A DNA stretch of 16,899 nt from Strigomonas culicis (taxonomy: Eukaryota; Euglenozoa; Kinetoplastea; Trypanosomatida; Trypanosomatidae). The notes under the pieces were generated by a model. It was not told where the DNA came from, did no database searches, and was given only the letters and a program-made list of their open reading frames with translations. This document shows, in pieces, positions 15,246-16,899 of the stretch; position 1 is the first letter of the stretch, and every line of letters starts with the position of its first letter. The stretch covers positions 1 through 16,899 of the forward strand of contig AUXH01000427.1 of the NCBI GenBank assembly GCA_000482145.1. The letters run 5' to 3'. A program made the translations under genes and the position numbers.

Positions 15246-15697
15246 TGGCCTCTCGATATCACAGCTTGTTGAGGTTCTCTTGTATACTAGTACCAGATAT
15301 TCGATGGACGTGCCGGCGTCTCTCACGTTTTCCCCTCTTTGTCCTGTTTCTTTGTTTCAGTGACTGTCGATTAAAATAATGAAATTGTTAATACCTAAAC
15401 CATATAATTCATTAATTCTCTTTTGTTAAAAAAGAAAGAGTATTTGCAATACTAATCATTGCTCGAGTTAACCGAATTAAGAACTACAAATGTACATCGA
15501 ACAAAGATATAGGCATGTTGGGGAGTAGAGAGCATCCACTGCAACGGATCGTGACGTCTTGTGTTGCAATATCTTTTGATACCATATTCTCTTTTCTCTT
15601 CGTACACCTTTTCACTCCTCTTTATCTCTTTCGTAGGTACTTCTTTTTTAGTTCCTTTTGCTGTTGCTGTTGTTAGTGTTGTTATTATTCTTGTGTA

Positions 15698-15733
15698 CAC
15701 TCTCTCTCTCTTTTTTTTTTTGTAATTCATTAG
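15698..15733 (+). promoter_or_regulatory. Candidate spliced-leader acceptor almost touching the last gene
   Basis: A CT repeat plus T10 tract (15700-15720) is followed by the first AG at 15732-15733, leaving only one base before the ATG at 15735. An earlier AG at 15675-15676, after another T/C-rich stretch, would give a 58-nt 5' UTR that contains the tract. Confidence 0.5.
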
Positions 15734-15734
15734 T

Positions 15735-16899
15735 ATGGACTTTAGGACACATTTGTGTCACCGCGACGAGATCATCGTGCTCTTCCTCGACGTGGATGCC
15801 TCGCTGTGCGACCGGGACCTAGAGCTGCGGACCTTTAACAAGCACCCGTCGTGGGCGATCGCCGTCGGCGGCGCGAGCGCGGCCACGAACACCTCCATCA
15901 CGAGCACCCCGATGCGCGGCAGCGCGGAGGCGCTGAGCCCCGTGCCGTCGGAGTCCGACATGGACTCGCCGCGCAGCACGCACCGGCCGCAGACGCGCTT
16001 CGACGTGGTGGTGGAGAGCGTCCGCTCTTTCTGCACGCAGAAGGAGCGGACGAGCCCGCAGCCCGACAAGCTGCGGTTCGCCTTCTACCTGGTCGAGCAG
16101 GACGCGGTCGTGCCCATCGCGCCGCTCTTCAAGTGCGGCACCGTGCACACGGTCGACGAGGCGCTCAGGCGCTACTGGGAGCGCTACACCGCGCTGGGCG
16201 ATCTCCGGCCGAAGGAGCTTTTTTCGCCCCGCGCGGACGACGGCTGCGCCTTCCCCTTCCGCGCCGTGTCCGCGGTGCTCACCGAGCTGGAGCGGCGGGT
16301 GGAGCTCGAGTCGGCGGCGGCGCAGTTCACGATGATCCAGGGGCTCGTCCTGGTCAGCCGGCCAACCGCGCCGCCGACCGGACCGCTCGTGCTGCTGCCG
16401 CACAGCGCCGGCGTGCGCGGCGTGCGGAGCGGCAGCCTCGTCGGCGGCGCTGCCACCGCGCGGACAAAGGTGTGGGTGGACGTCGTGTGTCTCTCCCCGC
16501 CGCGCGTGGCGTCGACGGTGCGCCGGCAGCGCTCGCTGGAGCCGGAGCCGCTCGGCTCCCCCACCGCGGCGACGGCGGACGGCCCCATGGCGGTGGCCCA
16601 CTCGTGCCTCGTGATCGACCCCATCGACTTCACCGGCGTGCCGCACCGCGGGATGGCCGTCGGCGTCACGCTCACGAAGCTGCTAGCACTACAGGACCAC
16701 GGCGACGAGAACTTTCTGCGGCGCCGCGTGTGCGTGGTGCACCTGCCGGGTCAGCCCGGCGAGGACCCGCCGCCGCCGCCCAAGAGCGTCACGAGCGGGT
16801 CCTTCTCCAGCAGCCAGCAGCACCCCGGCGGCGCCCCGCACGCGGCGGCCGCGGCCGGCGCGTCGCTGTCGCCGTCCTTCTCGCCGCGCGTGCGGGTCG
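15735..16899 (+). CDS. von Willebrand A-like protein, possibly BABAM1/MERIT40-related (3' partial)
   Basis: An open frame from the ATG at 15735 to the window end (388 codons, no stop); an in-frame TAA at 15723 fixes the start. The first strand EIIVLFLDVDASL (12-24) looks like the first beta strand of a von Willebrand A fold, with a degenerate metal-site motif. After a Ser/Thr-rich insert (about 41-85) come a helix (TRFDVVVESVRSF, 87-99), a strand (LRFAFYLVEQD, 113-123) and a helix (VDEALRRYWERY, 140-151). A helical stretch (175-195) then leads to GLVLVSRP (203-210) and KVWVDVVCLSP (245-255). This order and the VSRP and DVV strands resemble BABAM1/MERIT40, the scaffold of the BRISC and BRCA1-A deubiquitinase complexes, but I judge this by eye only. 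From about residue 340 the sequence becomes Pro/Ser/Ala-rich. Other vWA-fold proteins are possible. Confidence 0.72.
   Translation, partial: MDFRTHLCHRDEIIVLFLDVDASLCDRDLELRTFNKHPSWAIAVGGASAATNTSITSTPMRGSAEALSPVPSESDMDSPRSTHRPQTRFDVVVESVRSFCTQKERTSPQPDKLRFAFYLVEQDAVVPIAPLFKCGTVHTVDEALRRYWERYTALGDLRPKELFSPRADDGCAFPFRAVSAVLTELERRVELESAAAQFTMIQGLVLVSRPTAPPTGPLVLLPHSAGVRGVRSGSLVGGAATARTKVWVDVVCLSPPRVASTVRRQRSLEPEPLGSPTAATADGPMAVAHSCLVIDPIDFTGVPHRGMAVGVTLTKLLALQDHGDENFLRRRVCVVHLPGQPGEDPPPPPKSVTSGSFSSSQQHPGGAPHAAAAAGASLSPSFSPRVRV

Larger units (their letters stand above)
15186..15734. other. Intergenic region with GTT microsatellite, no gene seen
   Basis: 549 bp, AT-rich. It has six GTT units (15228-15245), a dispersed inverted repeat AAAGATAT/ATATCTTT (about 15503-15510 and 15569-15576), upstream ATGs ending at 15515, and from 15517 on a pyrimidine-rich stretch ending in CT repeats and poly-T (about 15700-15720). 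No open frame with protein-like composition on either strand. Confidence 0.8.

Noticed and set aside
15503..15576. Inverted repeat AAAGATAT/ATATCTTT as a mobile element end
   Set aside because: Eight AT-rich bases with a 58-bp interval, no flanking duplication and no coding content; expected by chance in AT-rich gaps.
1557..15734. tRNA, snoRNA or snRNA genes in the gaps
   Set aside because: I looked for cloverleaf-like arms, A/B boxes and C/D box pairs and found none convincing. A covariance-model scan would settle this.

Overview
The window looks like nuclear chromosomal DNA of a trypanosomatid (Leishmania/Crithidia-like kinetoplastid). All eight protein genes lie on the + strand. They are intronless and very GC-rich, with codons ending almost always in G or C. 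AT-rich gaps of about 300-730 bp separate them, filled with poly-T, poly-A, CT-rich tracts and short microsatellites. Each gap ends in a polypyrimidine tract plus AG (a candidate spliced-leader acceptor) shortly before the next ATG, which is the layout of a polycistronic unit matured by trans-splicing. There are no bacterial signals, no tRNA or rRNA genes and no transposon that I can recognise. I cannot name the species.

Layout. (1) 1-1556: 3' part of a gene whose frame is open to the window edge. It is a strongly diverged paralogue of the next gene, carrying RG/FG-rich, poly-Ala and poly-Thr inserts. (2) 1978-3162: Gfo/Idh/MocA-family NAD(P)-dependent oxidoreductase. (3) 3648-4214: Dim1/U5-15K, the thioredoxin-fold spliceosomal protein, with a lineage-type insertion. 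(4) 4523-6023: a signal-peptide, acidic, 27-bp-repeat, multi-membrane-span protein whose frame is broken by two 26-bp repeat units. (5) 6751-10371: large CATCHR-type tethering subunit, best read as exocyst Sec10. (6) 11053-12882: disordered protein of unknown function. (7) 13233-15185: UTP7/WDR46, a small-subunit processome WD40 protein. (8) 15735 to the end: N-terminal 388 codons of a gene that runs off the window, with a von Willebrand A-like fold that may be BABAM1/MERIT40-related.

The genes do not form a functional pathway. They cover carbohydrate or xenobiotic redox, mRNA splicing, secretion, rRNA processing and a possible deubiquitinase scaffold, which is the usual mix in a trypanosomatid directional gene cluster. 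What links them is shared transcription and processing, not function.

The points most worth a second look are the tandem oxidoreductase pair in which one copy has been remodelled by low-complexity inserts; the repeat array in gene 4, where two identical single-base deletions sit 107 bp apart and leave all three frames open; the possible MERIT40-like protein; and a window-wide absence of ATG in the stretch before every start codon, which helps to place the 5' ends of the mRNAs. I see no clear evidence of a wholly new multi-gene system.
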